DNA of 37,480 bases, taken from positions 1 to 37,480 of IMG/VR virus record IMGVR_UViG_3300031669_000105, one strand, 5' to 3'. A program made the translations under genes and the position numbers. The notes beneath the pieces were generated by a model, which saw nothing but the letters and a program-made list of their open reading frames with translations, was not told the origin of the DNA and searched no databases. The stretch comes from a virus. How positions within the stretch are numbered: the first letter of the stretch is position 1; each line of letters opens with the position of its first letter. Shown here piece after piece: positions 1-5,980 of the stretch.

Positions 1-126
1 TCAAACGGCTATCCGGGACGGTTACTCTCTTTGATATCGAGCAGTATGCTTTCTGCTCTTTTGAGAACATGACGATTGATGGTAATAATCTCGGCGGTAA
101 AGCGTTCATGTGGCGAGCACATTACT
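1..126. repeat. Terminal direct repeat, left copy
   Basis: These 126 bases are identical to 37340-37465. The repeat lies inside the tailspike coding sequence and joins both parts in the same reading frame. This is the usual mark of a circular or circularly permuted genome assembled with a short overlap. The unit length is then 37,339 bp. P22-like phages package headfuls and have permuted ends, which fits; a true 126-bp terminal repeat is less likely because it would cut a gene. Confidence 0.9.
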
Positions 127-1316
127 CGTCGCTCAAAAACATGAATATAAACAATGTTGCTGGTACAAGCTACGCGGTCCATATAAGTGGATCAAACCTA
201 TGCACCTATGATAGCGTAGATGTATTTAACTCTTATGGTGGCTGGTTGATTGACAATCTCACCGATCCCCTTGTGACAAAACCCGGATATGGGTCGCTGT
301 ATTCAGCGTGGAACAAATGTAGCGCAGACATCCGTGCAGCTAGTGCGGGTAGTGCCCTATCTATTGCCGGATCAATAACTGCTAATTTGACTTTTAATTC
401 CTTTTATTTTGAATATGTTGGGGCAGGTTCAACTGGTCTTGGTATTGGAATTATTGGGACAAACATCTATAGCATAATATTCAATAGCCTTTCATGTGAG
501 TTTATAGATACTGGGGTGCAAATAATTGAGATAACCGGCGCTGGGGTGGTTTATGATATTCGATTTCTTAATGGAAAGTTTGGTACTGCTGTAAATAGAA
601 CCGCCGCGATGTTCATTATTAACGGGGTTCACGGATTCGAGTTTTCAGGAAATTTTATATCTGATACTGCCTCCACCGCACCGAAAACTTTTATTTTTTC
701 AAATTGTAAAGGCGCAGTTATTGAAAATAATATCTGTTCTTACTTGAATAACTTTACTTTTATCCGAGATTACACAAATAACGCATCTTTTTGTGAAAGA
801 AACAATACCACTCGAACATATGCACCCGCGCCTGGTCTAGGAACAAACTCTTGGGAATCATCCACCAACCTTTATTTTGGGCCAAGTGAGTTTACTCAAT
901 CGACAATCGTTTCTTATTTCGGACCGGCATCTTATGATGCAACCGGCAAGATGCTAAATACGACAGTTGCCGGAAGCTATACCGGGACGCTTACTGGTTG
1001 CACCACCGCCCCCACTGCTTCAGTCAAGTACGAAATGGTGGGTAACACCGTTACCCTTTGCTTGACTGTACAACTTGCAGGGACCAGCAACGCCACCACC
1101 AAAACAATTACCGGGACAGTGCCGGATTCAATTAAGCCCAGCGCAGCAAGGGTTGTTTTTGTTTCCGTATCGGACAATGGTGGCGCATTTGGAATGGGCT
1201 ACGTTAGCGTGGGAACAAACGGGACAATCTACCTGTATAGAGATCCGACTGGAAATGCTTGGACGGCAGCAGGAACGGCTACCGTTATGCCTTTTACCGT
1301 GACATATATTAAGTAA
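1..1316 (+). CDS. Tailspike / tail fibre protein, C-terminal part (gene continues from 36757)
   Basis: This is the 3' part of the gene that begins at 36757. Joined through the 126-bp overlap it gives one 632-residue protein (583 nt before the junction plus 1316 nt), close to the 667 residues of the P22 tailspike. The segment here is rich in Gly, Asn, Ser, Thr and aromatic residues with short hydrophobic strands, as expected for a right-handed parallel beta-helix that binds or cleaves a surface polysaccharide. The last 130 residues (from about 940) are Thr/Gly-rich and look like a separate C-terminal trimerisation or receptor domain. The first ATG in this window (69) is internal. Receptor and enzymatic activity cannot be read from the sequence. 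Confidence 0.8.
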   Translation, partial: KRLSGTVTLFDIEQYAFCSFENMTIDGNNLGGKAFMWRAHYSSLKNMNINNVAGTSYAVHISGSNLCTYDSVDVFNSYGGWLIDNLTDPLVTKPGYGSLYSAWNKCSADIRAASAGSALSIAGSITANLTFNSFYFEYVGAGSTGLGIGIIGTNIYSIIFNSLSCEFIDTGVQIIEITGAGVVYDIRFLNGKFGTAVNRTAAMFIINGVHGFEFSGNFISDTASTAPKTFIFSNCKGAVIENNICSYLNNFTFIRDYTNNASFCERNNTTRTYAPAPGLGTNSWESSTNLYFGPSEFTQSTIVSYFGPASYDATGKMLNTTVAGSYTGTLTGCTTAPTASVKYEMVGNTVTLCLTVQLAGTSNATTKTITGTVPDSIKPSAARVVFVSVSDNGGAFGMGYVSVGTNGTIYLYRDPTGNAWTAAGTATVMPFTVTYIK

Positions 1317-1356
1317 GGGCAATTACCCGCATTATGGAACCTTAAAAGCTACAGAA

Positions 1357-1515
1357 ATGCTTGACGATCTGGTGGGGCAGCGCCGTTGGCCTGGAACAAA
1401 ATGTATATGGTCGATTCGCCACGTTCTATCGCGCCTCGGCAAAACCTATAAACCTCGGATATTCGATTATCTGCCGGTAATTTACGCATTGCGAACAATA
1501 AAGGGGCGCGGATGA
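1357..1515 (+). CDS. Small basic hypothetical protein (52 aa) leading the lysis region
   Basis: The ORF gives a 52-residue basic protein starting MLDDLVGQRRWPG. Its stop overlaps the next start as ATGA (1512-1515), the coupling used throughout this genome, which supports real translation. No good Shine-Dalgarno sequence precedes ATG 1357, and the frame is open further upstream without another ATG, so the start is uncertain. There is no signal peptide or clear membrane segment. Function unknown; the position, directly after the tailspike gene and before the holin-like genes, suggests late expression. Confidence 0.5.
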   Translation: MLDDLVGQRRWPGTKCIWSIRHVLSRLGKTYKPRIFDYLPVIYALRTIKGRG

Positions 1516-1844
1516 AGATACAGGACATGACAGTTGAAGAGTTCATGACACTCCTCAAAGACCTGCAAACACAATATCTTGAGCCGCAAATCAAGGTGAT
1601 TGTCCAGTGTGAAATTGCTGAAATGCGTTCTGATGTTATGGCAGGATATCCGCTCGACAGCAGGGGAAATCCAGATGTAGCTGGGCATCGAAGTTTCCAT
1701 GAAGCATTGATCGAGCAGGCCAAGGCCAGGACAGAGTATTGGCGGAAAATGACTTTTGAGCTGATCAAGTACGGCCTATTGGGGTTCATCGCTTGGCAAT
1801 TGCGGGAGTCTTGGATCGCCTTTTTACGGGGGCCGAAACCATGA
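1512..1844 (+). CDS. Small single-TM protein of the lysis cassette
   Basis: This 110-residue protein has a charged N-terminal region that is probably helical (residues 1-70) and one short hydrophobic segment near residues 85-97 (LLGFIAWQL), then a short basic tail. It starts by ATGA overlap with the gene before it and lies 17 bp upstream of a holin-like gene and then a lysozyme gene. That context suggests a role in lysis, for example a holin partner or regulator, but I do not recognise the family. It would sit in the inner membrane. Confidence 0.65.
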   Translation: MKIQDMTVEEFMTLLKDLQTQYLEPQIKVIVQCEIAEMRSDVMAGYPLDSRGNPDVAGHRSFHEALIEQAKARTEYWRKMTFELIKYGLLGFIAWQLRESWIAFLRGPKP

Positions 1845-1860
1845 GAAAAGGAGGCTGGAA

Positions 1861-2340
1861 ATGCTTTTAACAGTGCTGTCTTTATTGGGGGGTGGACTAG
1901 GCGCGTTTATGCGAGTGGTCCCAGAAATTTTGAAAATATTCACGGCAAAACAGGACCGCGAACATGAATACCGCATGACAACACTGCAACTCGACATTGA
2001 CAAAGCCCGCTCAGAGCAATCGATTGATCTTGTCCACGCACAGGGCGCAGTAACACAAGCTGCCGGAGAGATGCGGGCGTACATAGAGGCAATAAAGGGG
2101 CAAAGCGTCATGTCTGGGGTGCCGTGGGTGGATGGTCTCAACCAATCGGTGCGTCCGGTAATTACATACTGGTGGCAGTTGCTATTCACTGTTTACAAAA
2201 TCGCTACCATCTGGGCGGCATGCTTGTCCTGGACTAACCTAGATGATTTCGTGGGAAAATTGTGGACAGTTCAGGATGCAGGGGTTCTCGCCATGATTCT
2301 AGGATTTTGGTTTGTGGACAGGTCGATTAGGAAGGGGTAA
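1861..2340 (+). CDS. Holin-like protein (3-TM holin superfamily type)
   Basis: The 159-residue protein has an N-terminal hydrophobic stretch (residues 1-18), a charged helical middle (about 30-90) and two C-terminal hydrophobic segments (about 105-125 and 138-152), ending in a basic tail. This layout matches the 'holin of 3 TMs' family known from phages and gene transfer agents. A strong AGGAGG lies just before ATG 1861. The stop overlaps the start of the lysozyme gene by one base (TAATG), so the two are translationally coupled. Expected role: timed opening of the inner membrane so the endolysin can reach the cell wall. Confidence 0.75.
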   Translation: MLLTVLSLLGGGLGAFMRVVPEILKIFTAKQDREHEYRMTTLQLDIDKARSEQSIDLVHAQGAVTQAAGEMRAYIEAIKGQSVMSGVPWVDGLNQSVRPVITYWWQLLFTVYKIATIWAACLSWTNLDDFVGKLWTVQDAGVLAMILGFWFVDRSIRKG

Positions 2341-2753
2341 TGGAATCCCTTTACGCACTTATTCGCCGGTTTGAAGGATTAAGATTAAAGGCGTATTTAT
2401 GCCCAGCTGGCGTGTGGACCGTGGGGTACGGCAGCACTGGGCCGGACGTAAAGCCGGGAGTTACCTGGACCAAAGAGCAGGCAGAGGTGCGTATGCAGCA
2501 AGATGCGGAATACTTCGTCAGCGCGACCCATAAGCTCTGCCCCAGCCAGAGCGGGGATAACCTTTCCGCTCTGGCTGATTTTGCATACAATCTAGGGGCA
2601 ACGCGCTTGGCGGGCTCAACCCTGCGGCGGAAGATCAACGCCGGTAACGTCGAGGGGGCGAGAGTGGAATTGCGAAAGTGGGTAAGAGGTGGTGGCAGAA
2701 TACTTCCCGGCTTGGTTCTCCGAAGAAATACAGAAGCATCTATGTTGAGGTGA
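2340..2753 (+). CDS. Endolysin, T4-type lysozyme (glycoside hydrolase family 24)
   Basis: This is a muramidase that cuts the MurNAc-GlcNAc bond of peptidoglycan. The N-terminus carries the active-site region RRFEGLRLKAYLCPAG followed by WTVGYG: Glu12 is the catalytic acid, Thr27 matches Thr26 of T4 lysozyme, and Cys21 stands where T4 has Asp20. Cys at this position is common in lambdoid endolysins and is known to support activity. At 137 residues it is slightly short but has the normal C-terminal LPGLVLRR motif, so it looks complete. There is no signal or SAR anchor, so export should need the holin upstream. Confidence 0.93.
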   Translation: MESLYALIRRFEGLRLKAYLCPAGVWTVGYGSTGPDVKPGVTWTKEQAEVRMQQDAEYFVSATHKLCPSQSGDNLSALADFAYNLGATRLAGSTLRRKINAGNVEGARVELRKWVRGGGRILPGLVLRRNTEASMLR

Positions 2754-2758
2754 CAAAA

Positions 2759-2977
2759 ATGAACGCCTGCACTCTATTTCCAGATCGCTTTGGATCTTAT
2801 GACCTGACGGCAGCATGCTTGTTGCATGATGAAGATTACGCCACACAGCAGGGTTTTATCTCCAGCAATTTCAGGTTACTCGTCAATTCAACTAGAGCCA
2901 GCAATATATTTGTTGGGTTGATTATGTTTGCTGGAACAACGATTCTTGGATGGCCATGGTATCTAAAAGCGACATAA
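2759..2977 (+). CDS. Small phage protein, possibly phospholipase A2-like, with C-terminal TM
   Basis: ATG 2759 follows the lysozyme stop by five bases. The 72-residue product has CTLFPDRFGSYDL and then ACLLHDEDY, which recalls the Cys-x-x-His-Asp centre of small phage phospholipase A2-like proteins that often sit near lysis genes. A hydrophobic segment (about residues 50-65, IFVGLIMFAG) follows. The protein is shorter than the enzymes I know and has only one Cys in the motif, so activity is doubtful. The lysis-cassette context suggests an outer-membrane or spanin-like contribution; this is inference. Confidence 0.5.
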   Translation: MNACTLFPDRFGSYDLTAACLLHDEDYATQQGFISSNFRLLVNSTRASNIFVGLIMFAGTTILGWPWYLKAT

Positions 2978-3153
2978 GCCCCCACTCCACCATCCTCATA
3001 TCTACATGCTGTGAATGCAAGCGGCACTATGGTGTTAAGGATGCTCACGGGGCAGATGGGGCGGAGTCTCACGGCATATGTCCTGATTGCTTTCGGGTGG
3101 CGATGGAGAAACTACACGCAAGGCAGGCAGCGGCGGAAGGTGAACCTTCTTGA
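2950..3153 (+). CDS. Small zinc-ribbon-like hypothetical protein
   Basis: The 67-residue product carries CCEC near residues 20-23 and CPDC near 44-47, a likely zinc ribbon, followed by a helical charged tail. It overlaps the previous gene by 28 bp in another frame. A start at the second ATG (2956) is possible. It is the last rightward gene before the convergent leftward operon. Function unknown. The codons at its end form a short inverted repeat (GAAGGT/ACCTTC), too weak to call a terminator. Confidence 0.55.
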   Translation: MAMVSKSDISPHSTILISTCCECKRHYGVKDAHGADGAESHGICPDCFRVAMEKLHARQAAAEGEPS

Positions 3154-3201
3154 TCCCGCCACCTGGGATGTGGATTGTCCATAGTGGGCCGTCTGTATCG
3201 A

Positions 3202-3486
3202 TCATTCCTTGCGCTCCCTTGCAGCGTTGAAGATTACTTTTGCAATATCCGCACCTTGCATTAGTTTTCGCATCATGTATGGAAGTTCAACCCACCACTC
3301 ATGGAACGATCCCCACTTGTACTCCGGCTTGCTGTCTGGCCGGGTGTTCCACTCGCTTTCTCTGATCTCAACATCATAAATAGGGCACTTTGGATTCTTA
3401 CACCACACCCAGGTATCCCCAGCGTGGGCAGATGGCCGAATGTCTGATTCTCCACAAAACGGGCATGGTACAGGTTCTTCATTCAT
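3202..3486 (-). CDS. Lar-family-like restriction alleviation protein
   Basis: The 94-residue product begins MNEEPVPCPFCGESDIRP and continues with a second Cys pair (WCKNPKCP) and an EWNTRPD motif. Lar-family proteins have this CPFCG, second Cys pair and W-N-x-R order. Family members are small zinc proteins; Lar of the Rac prophage modulates type I restriction-modification so that phage DNA is protected. The longer frame starting at 3540 lacks the conserved N-terminus, so I use ATG 3486, which overlaps the upstream stop as ATGA. It is the promoter-distal gene of the leftward operon. Confidence 0.72.
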   Translation of the reverse strand: MNEEPVPCPFCGESDIRPSAHAGDTWVWCKNPKCPIYDVEIRESEWNTRPDSKPEYKWGSFHEWWVELPYMMRKLMQGADIAKVIFNAARERKE

Positions 3487-3812
3487 TGTTGTTCTCCTGG
3501 GGTGGTATCTTTTTTCCAGCCACAACCAGAGACAACGCAAAATAACCCGAACTTGTCTCTGGCAACCATCCCGCCATTTTCACACTTTGGGCATTCGGTG
3601 TCTGACCACTCTGCTGGTTCTCGTTCTTCATTCTCTTCGGGGCAAGTTGTCTCCGCTGGCTTGCTCTCTCCATGCCATACGGGGAGAGGACACCACTCGG
3701 GGATAGATAGCTCTGTCGTATCTTGCTTCATAAGTGCGCACCTAACCTGATTACCGACAAAATATCTGTCTGGGCAATCTCCGCAATGTTTAATCTCAAC
3801 AACCTTGCTCAT
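3483..3812 (-). CDS. Cys-rich zinc-binding hypothetical protein
   Basis: This 109-residue protein has two Cys-rich parts: CGDCPDRYF at the N-terminus with two later Cys (about residues 10-41), and CPKCENGGM with CVVSGCGW near residues 74-96. The second resembles a rubredoxin- or TFIIS-like zinc ribbon. A strong AAGGAGG lies 5-10 bases before ATG 3812. It is coupled to the Lar-like gene by ATGA. It may bind nucleic acid; no family assigned. Confidence 0.65.
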   Translation of the reverse strand: MSKVVEIKHCGDCPDRYFVGNQVRCALMKQDTTELSIPEWCPLPVWHGESKPAETTCPEENEEREPAEWSDTECPKCENGGMVARDKFGLFCVVSGCGWKKDTTPGEQQ

Positions 3813-3907
3813 CCTTCACCTCCTTACCTGGATTGTTCGCGTGGTTTCTTTCATGGCTTCACCTACCCCCTGTTAAAATCTCGCCATATAATAGTAAATA
3901 TTTATCG

Positions 3908-3930
3908 TTATATAGCTCGGTGCTATATAA
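3908..3930. repeat. AT-rich perfect inverted repeat next to cassette array
   Basis: TTATATAGC (3908-3916) and GCTATATAA (3922-3930) form a 9-bp perfect palindrome around a 5-base spacer. A second smaller palindrome (CTATAT/ATATAG on the complementary strand) overlaps it. It lies in the 126-bp gap between the gene starting at 3812 and the cassette array, 8 bases from the array boundary at 3938. It could be an operator, a hairpin that stabilises the mRNA end, or a feature that helped cassette insertion. No gene is seen in 3813-3938 apart from a 12-codon reading frame. Confidence 0.6.
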
Positions 3931-3938
3931 TAATATAG

Positions 3939-4178
3939 TTAGTTTGCTCCATCATAATCGGCCATTGCCTTTAATGCCCTTTCGCAATCGGTGCTTCCGT
4001 TTACATACTCGTCTGTTTCGTATTCGTCGTATCTTGGTTTTTGCAATCTCCGTAAAAATGGCGCAACGGTATTAACAAAATCTTGCAAACTAACAAGTCG
4101 TTCAACGTCTGACTTGCTTAACTTTGCAGGTTTTTCTACCTTTTTTATCACATCCAATGCAGCTGTAAGTTTGCTCAT
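3939..4178 (-). CDS. Cassette 1 gene: small charged hypothetical protein (79 aa)
   Basis: ATG 4178 is preceded by GGAGAG with good spacing; the upstream TTG (4190) is part of this ribosome site, so I use the ATG. The product is helical and charged with a basic N-terminal half and an acidic C-terminal end. The first 28 codons overlap the attC-like site at 4085-4220. The stop codon TAA is made by the cassette core (GCAAACTAAC on the coding strand), so the gene ends at the cassette border. No family recognised. Confidence 0.65.
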   Translation of the reverse strand: MSKLTAALDVIKKVEKPAKLSKSDVERLVSLQDFVNTVAPFLRRLQKPRYDEYETDEYVNGSTDCERALKAMADYDGAN

Positions 4179-4220
4179 TTTTCTCTCCAATACGCAAGCA
4201 GGTTAACTCAATCGTTATAT
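4085..4220 (+). other. attC-like recombination site 1 (about 136 bp)
   Basis: The outer ends are GCAAACTAAC (4085-4094) and GTTATAT (4214-4220). The inner arms are CTGACTTGC (4109-4117) and GCAAGCAG (4194-4201), which pair perfectly apart from one unpaired A at 4112. The right half (TTAACTCAATCGTTATAT) closely resembles that of the aadA1 cassette as I recall it. The length is like the long Vibrio cholerae repeats rather than the 60-bp type. The centre also encodes the start of the 3939-4178 gene on the other strand. Putative cleavage lies after G4214. Confidence 0.75.
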
Positions 4221-4424
4221 TTTCCGTAACTTCCCCATTAACTCAGAAAAGCCATCTCCCCTTATTTGTTTTATCGGCATTTGCAATCTTCCTACGGCCT
4301 CACGTATAAGCACCCTAAGATGTTCGCCTTCTTTAAGTTGCCTTTTAAGATCATCCCGCACACACTCAATGCAGTCCCCATACGGCAGGTCATGTTTTTC
4401 GCAGTTGTCACCATATCTACTCAT
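4215..4424 (-). CDS. Cassette 2 gene: small Cys-containing hypothetical protein (69 aa)
   Basis: ATG 4424 follows GGAGAT at good spacing. The product starts MSRYGDNCEKHDLPYGDC and has a CxxC-like arrangement (residues 8, 18 and 21), then a charged helix. Similar Cys/His N-termini occur in small phage proteins, but I cannot name a family. The TAA stop is formed by the cassette core (ATATAAC on the coding strand). The start lies only 11 bases from the attC-like site at 4435, giving the tight packing typical of cassettes. Confidence 0.65.
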   Translation of the reverse strand: MSRYGDNCEKHDLPYGDCIECVRDDLKRQLKEGEHLRVLIREAVGRLQMPIKQIRGDGFSELMGKLRKI

Positions 4425-4434
4425 AAATATCTCC

Positions 4435-4522
4435 AATATAACAAGGCATTCCAGCGGACCAGAATAACCTCGTCGGTATTAGTTTACAGCGGTTGCTTGC
4501 CGCTGAATTTAAACGTTAGCTG
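4435..4522 (+). other. attC-like recombination site 2 (88 bp)
   Basis: Outer ends: AATATAAC (4435-4442) and GTTAGCTG (4515-4522). Inner arms: CAGCGGAC (4452-4459) and GCCGCTG (4499-4505), pairing except for one unpaired A at 4458. This Gly-Ala-Cys-like GGAC pattern, with the extrahelical A in the left half, is the same as in the classical aadA1 attC read on its top strand. The middle is less structured. The site fills the gap between the start of the 4215-4424 gene and the end of the 4531-4758 gene. Putative cleavage lies after G4515. Confidence 0.85.
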
Positions 4523-4530
4523 GCCCAACG

Positions 4531-4758
4531 TCAAACCACATGAGGCAACAAAAAAGTCCCGGGGCTAAAATAGGGTGGCAATGGCTTATTATTATCTATA
4601 CGCCCAAATGGGTACGCCCTATAATCAGGGTCTAATTCGGCCACCCTTTTTTCCAACATATTCGCCCACTCTTTAATGCGGGTCATCTGCCATCCTTGGC
4701 TTAATCCCATGGACGCCCAAGCTCCGGCATACTCTTCCGTCAGAGTCTTATTGCACAT
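4531..4758 (-). CDS. Cassette 3 gene: hypothetical protein (75 aa)
   Basis: ATG 4758 is preceded by AAAGGAG. The product begins MCNKTLTEEYAG and has a helical first half, with a Pro- and aromatic-rich end (PLPPYFSPGTF). The stop at 4531 lies 8 bases from the attC-like site 4435-4522, and the start lies 33 bases from the next one, so the gene fills its cassette. I do not recognise the family. Its frame and ribosome site make a real gene likely. Confidence 0.65.
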   Translation of the reverse strand: MCNKTLTEEYAGAWASMGLSQGWQMTRIKEWANMLEKRVAELDPDYRAYPFGRIDNNKPLPPYFSPGTFLLPHVV

Positions 4759-4779
4759 TGTTAAACTCCTTTGTTGATT

Positions 4780-5082
4780 TTATCGGAAAACAGCTAACAA
4801 GAAAATCAACCTGACCGGGTTGAACCGTCCGATTTTTTCGGGCAGTTGGTTGCCCGGCAGGTTATTCAAGACGTTAGCCACAAAATAAAGCTGTTTCGTG
4901 TGCGCGTCCATTTTCACATACCCAACAATCGCGCTTTTCTTGTATGCGTCAAGCTCGGCCTCAACCACGGCCACGGCGTTCCGCTTAGTCTGATACCATG
5001 CGTGTGCCAGCATTGCGCCTGCGGTGAAGCAGAGGATTAGGATGGTTGCGATATAGCCTTGTTTCTCTTGTGCGGTTTTCAT
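4780..5082 (-). CDS. Small N-terminal-anchored membrane protein with attC-encoded C-terminus
   Basis: The 100-residue product has a membrane segment at about residues 10-28 (IATILILCFTAGAMLAHAW) followed by a charged helical region. From residue 71 on, the codons lie within the attC-like site 4791-4879, so the last 30 residues are translated recombination-site sequence. If the array 3939-4873 is removed, the frame continues from ...YFVAN into YIII and a TAG, giving a protein of about 74 residues. It overlaps the upstream gene by ATGA. Function unknown. Confidence 0.65.
   Translation of the reverse strand: MKTAQEKQGYIATILILCFTAGAMLAHAWYQTKRNAVAVVEAELDAYKKSAIVGYVKMDAHTKQLYFVANVLNNLPGNQLPEKIGRFNPVRLIFLLAVFR
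4791..4879 (+). other. attC-like recombination site 3 (89 bp)
   Basis: Outer ends: CAGCTAAC (4791-4798) and GTTAGCC (4873-4879). Inner arms: CCTGACCGGG (4810-4819) and CCCGGCAGG (4853-4861), which pair over nine bases with one unpaired A at 4814. This is the best-formed of the three sites. GTTAGCC at its right end is interpreted as the rest of the original insertion target. The site lies inside the 3' end of the gene 4780-5082 on the other strand. Confidence 0.87.
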
Positions 5083-5366
5083 GGTTTCAACGCCTCAATT
5101 TGCTCAGTGTCACCGAAAACAAGGGGCCGCTGTAGGGCAAGTGGAGTATCCGGGTCTTTCAACCTGGGGGCCACAAATTGTTTCATTTTGCACACTCCAT
5201 TTTCGTCCACTAGGCAATTCATTAACCGTTCCATGTCGGGCTGGTTGCACTGAGTGTAATTAAATTCGGTCTGGACCCAAGCGATAGGGCACGGATCGTA
5301 TGGCAGGCATTCATAGCATTGTTCGTCCAGCACCACACCAGATATACCGTTCGGAAAGTAAGCCAC
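5079..5366 (-). CDS. Hypothetical phage protein, Cys-rich (95 aa)
   Basis: The protein contains six Cys spread over residues 17-59 (CYECLPYDPC among them) and a Pro-rich C-terminal end. It has no signal peptide. It is coupled by ATGA to the small membrane protein downstream and begins three bases after the HNH gene upstream. Similar small Cys-rich proteins occur in early operons of other phages, but I cannot assign a function. Confidence 0.6.
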   Translation of the reverse strand: MAYFPNGISGVVLDEQCYECLPYDPCPIAWVQTEFNYTQCNQPDMERLMNCLVDENGVCKMKQFVAPRLKDPDTPLALQRPLVFGDTEQIEALKP

Positions 5367-5368
5367 TA

Positions 5369-5980
5369 TCAGCCCTCCTTGTTATCCCGCGCAATCTCAC
5401 GGGCCTTCGCAGGGTTGCAAACATCGCACCCATCGCCAACCATCCTCTGTGCCATTGTGCAAGTACAGCGAAAAGCATGAACCTCTCCAGGTAAAGCTCG
5501 GCACGTTATCTTGACCCCTTCTTTCTTCGCCCATGCACGGACAGCGCAGCAGATGTTTTTCTGCTCCCGCTTGGTGCATACCTTTCGTTTACAGGGGAAA
5601 ATGCGATGGCTTCCTGTTACGGCAAATCGTGACCCGTGCGGCCTCCCGCTATTTTCCCCCAAACCATCTGCGGATGATGTTTCTGGTTTCCTGTTTCTGC
5701 TATTTTCTGCCGGGGAAACGTCTCGTAAGTTTTCTACCCTATTATCCGCCTTGTTGTGGTTAATATGGTCTATCACCTGTTGCGGCATTTCTCCATAATG
5801 CCATAGCCAAACTAGCCTATGAACCAGGCAGCGACAACTATCAACGGATGCCACCAAATACCCTTGACCATGCTGGAAACCAAGTGTCCTTCCAGCTTTA
5901 AATCCGCTTCTCCTTACAAGCGTACCAGCACGGGGATCGTAATCGAACAACTCTTTCAGCCTGTCCTGTGTTATAGTCAT
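5369..5980 (-). CDS. HNH homing endonuclease with unrelated C-terminal extension
   Basis: Residues 1-96 form a phage HNH endonuclease: an N-terminal LKELFDYDPRAGTLVRR module, then VHRLVWLWHYG, VIDHINHNKADNRVENLR and a final NSRNR. The His and Asn residues of the HNH centre are present. The usual AP2 or DNA-binding tail is absent. Instead, after about residue 100 the protein runs into a Cys-rich region (CTKREQKNICC, CTCTMAQRM, CDVCNPAKA) unlike any HNH tail. This looks like an HNH gene fused in frame to the remainder of another small gene. It overlaps the HTH gene upstream by ATGA. Confidence 0.8.
   Translation of the reverse strand: MTITQDRLKELFDYDPRAGTLVRRSGFKAGRTLGFQHGQGYLVASVDSCRCLVHRLVWLWHYGEMPQQVIDHINHNKADNRVENLRDVSPAENSRNRKPETSSADGLGENSGRPHGSRFAVTGSHRIFPCKRKVCTKREQKNICCAVRAWAKKEGVKITCRALPGEVHAFRCTCTMAQRMVGDGCDVCNPAKAREIARDNKEG

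Larger units (their letters stand above)
3939..4873 (+). mobile_element. Integron-type gene cassette array, three cassettes, no integrase (CALIN-like)
   Basis: The array contains three cassettes: 3939-4214, 4215-4515 and 4516-4873. Each ends in an attC-like site. In integrons, the first bases of a cassette come from the 3' core of its own attC and so match the attC's outer core by complementarity. That rule holds three times: GTTAGTTTGC (3938-3947) with GCAAACTAAC (4085-4094), GTTATATT (4214-4221) with AATATAAC (4435-4442), and GTTAGCTG (4515-4522) with CAGCTAAC (4791-4798). The flanks 3938 and 4874-4879 rejoin to a single GTTAGCC target. Each cassette has one small gene on the minus strand. 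No IntI-type recombinase is encoded in the window, so recombination would have needed a host enzyme. Confidence 0.85.

Noticed and set aside
3120-3175. Bidirectional terminator between the converging operons
   Set aside because: Only weak hairpins (GAAGGT/ACCTTC and ATCCC/GGGAT) without T-runs are present.
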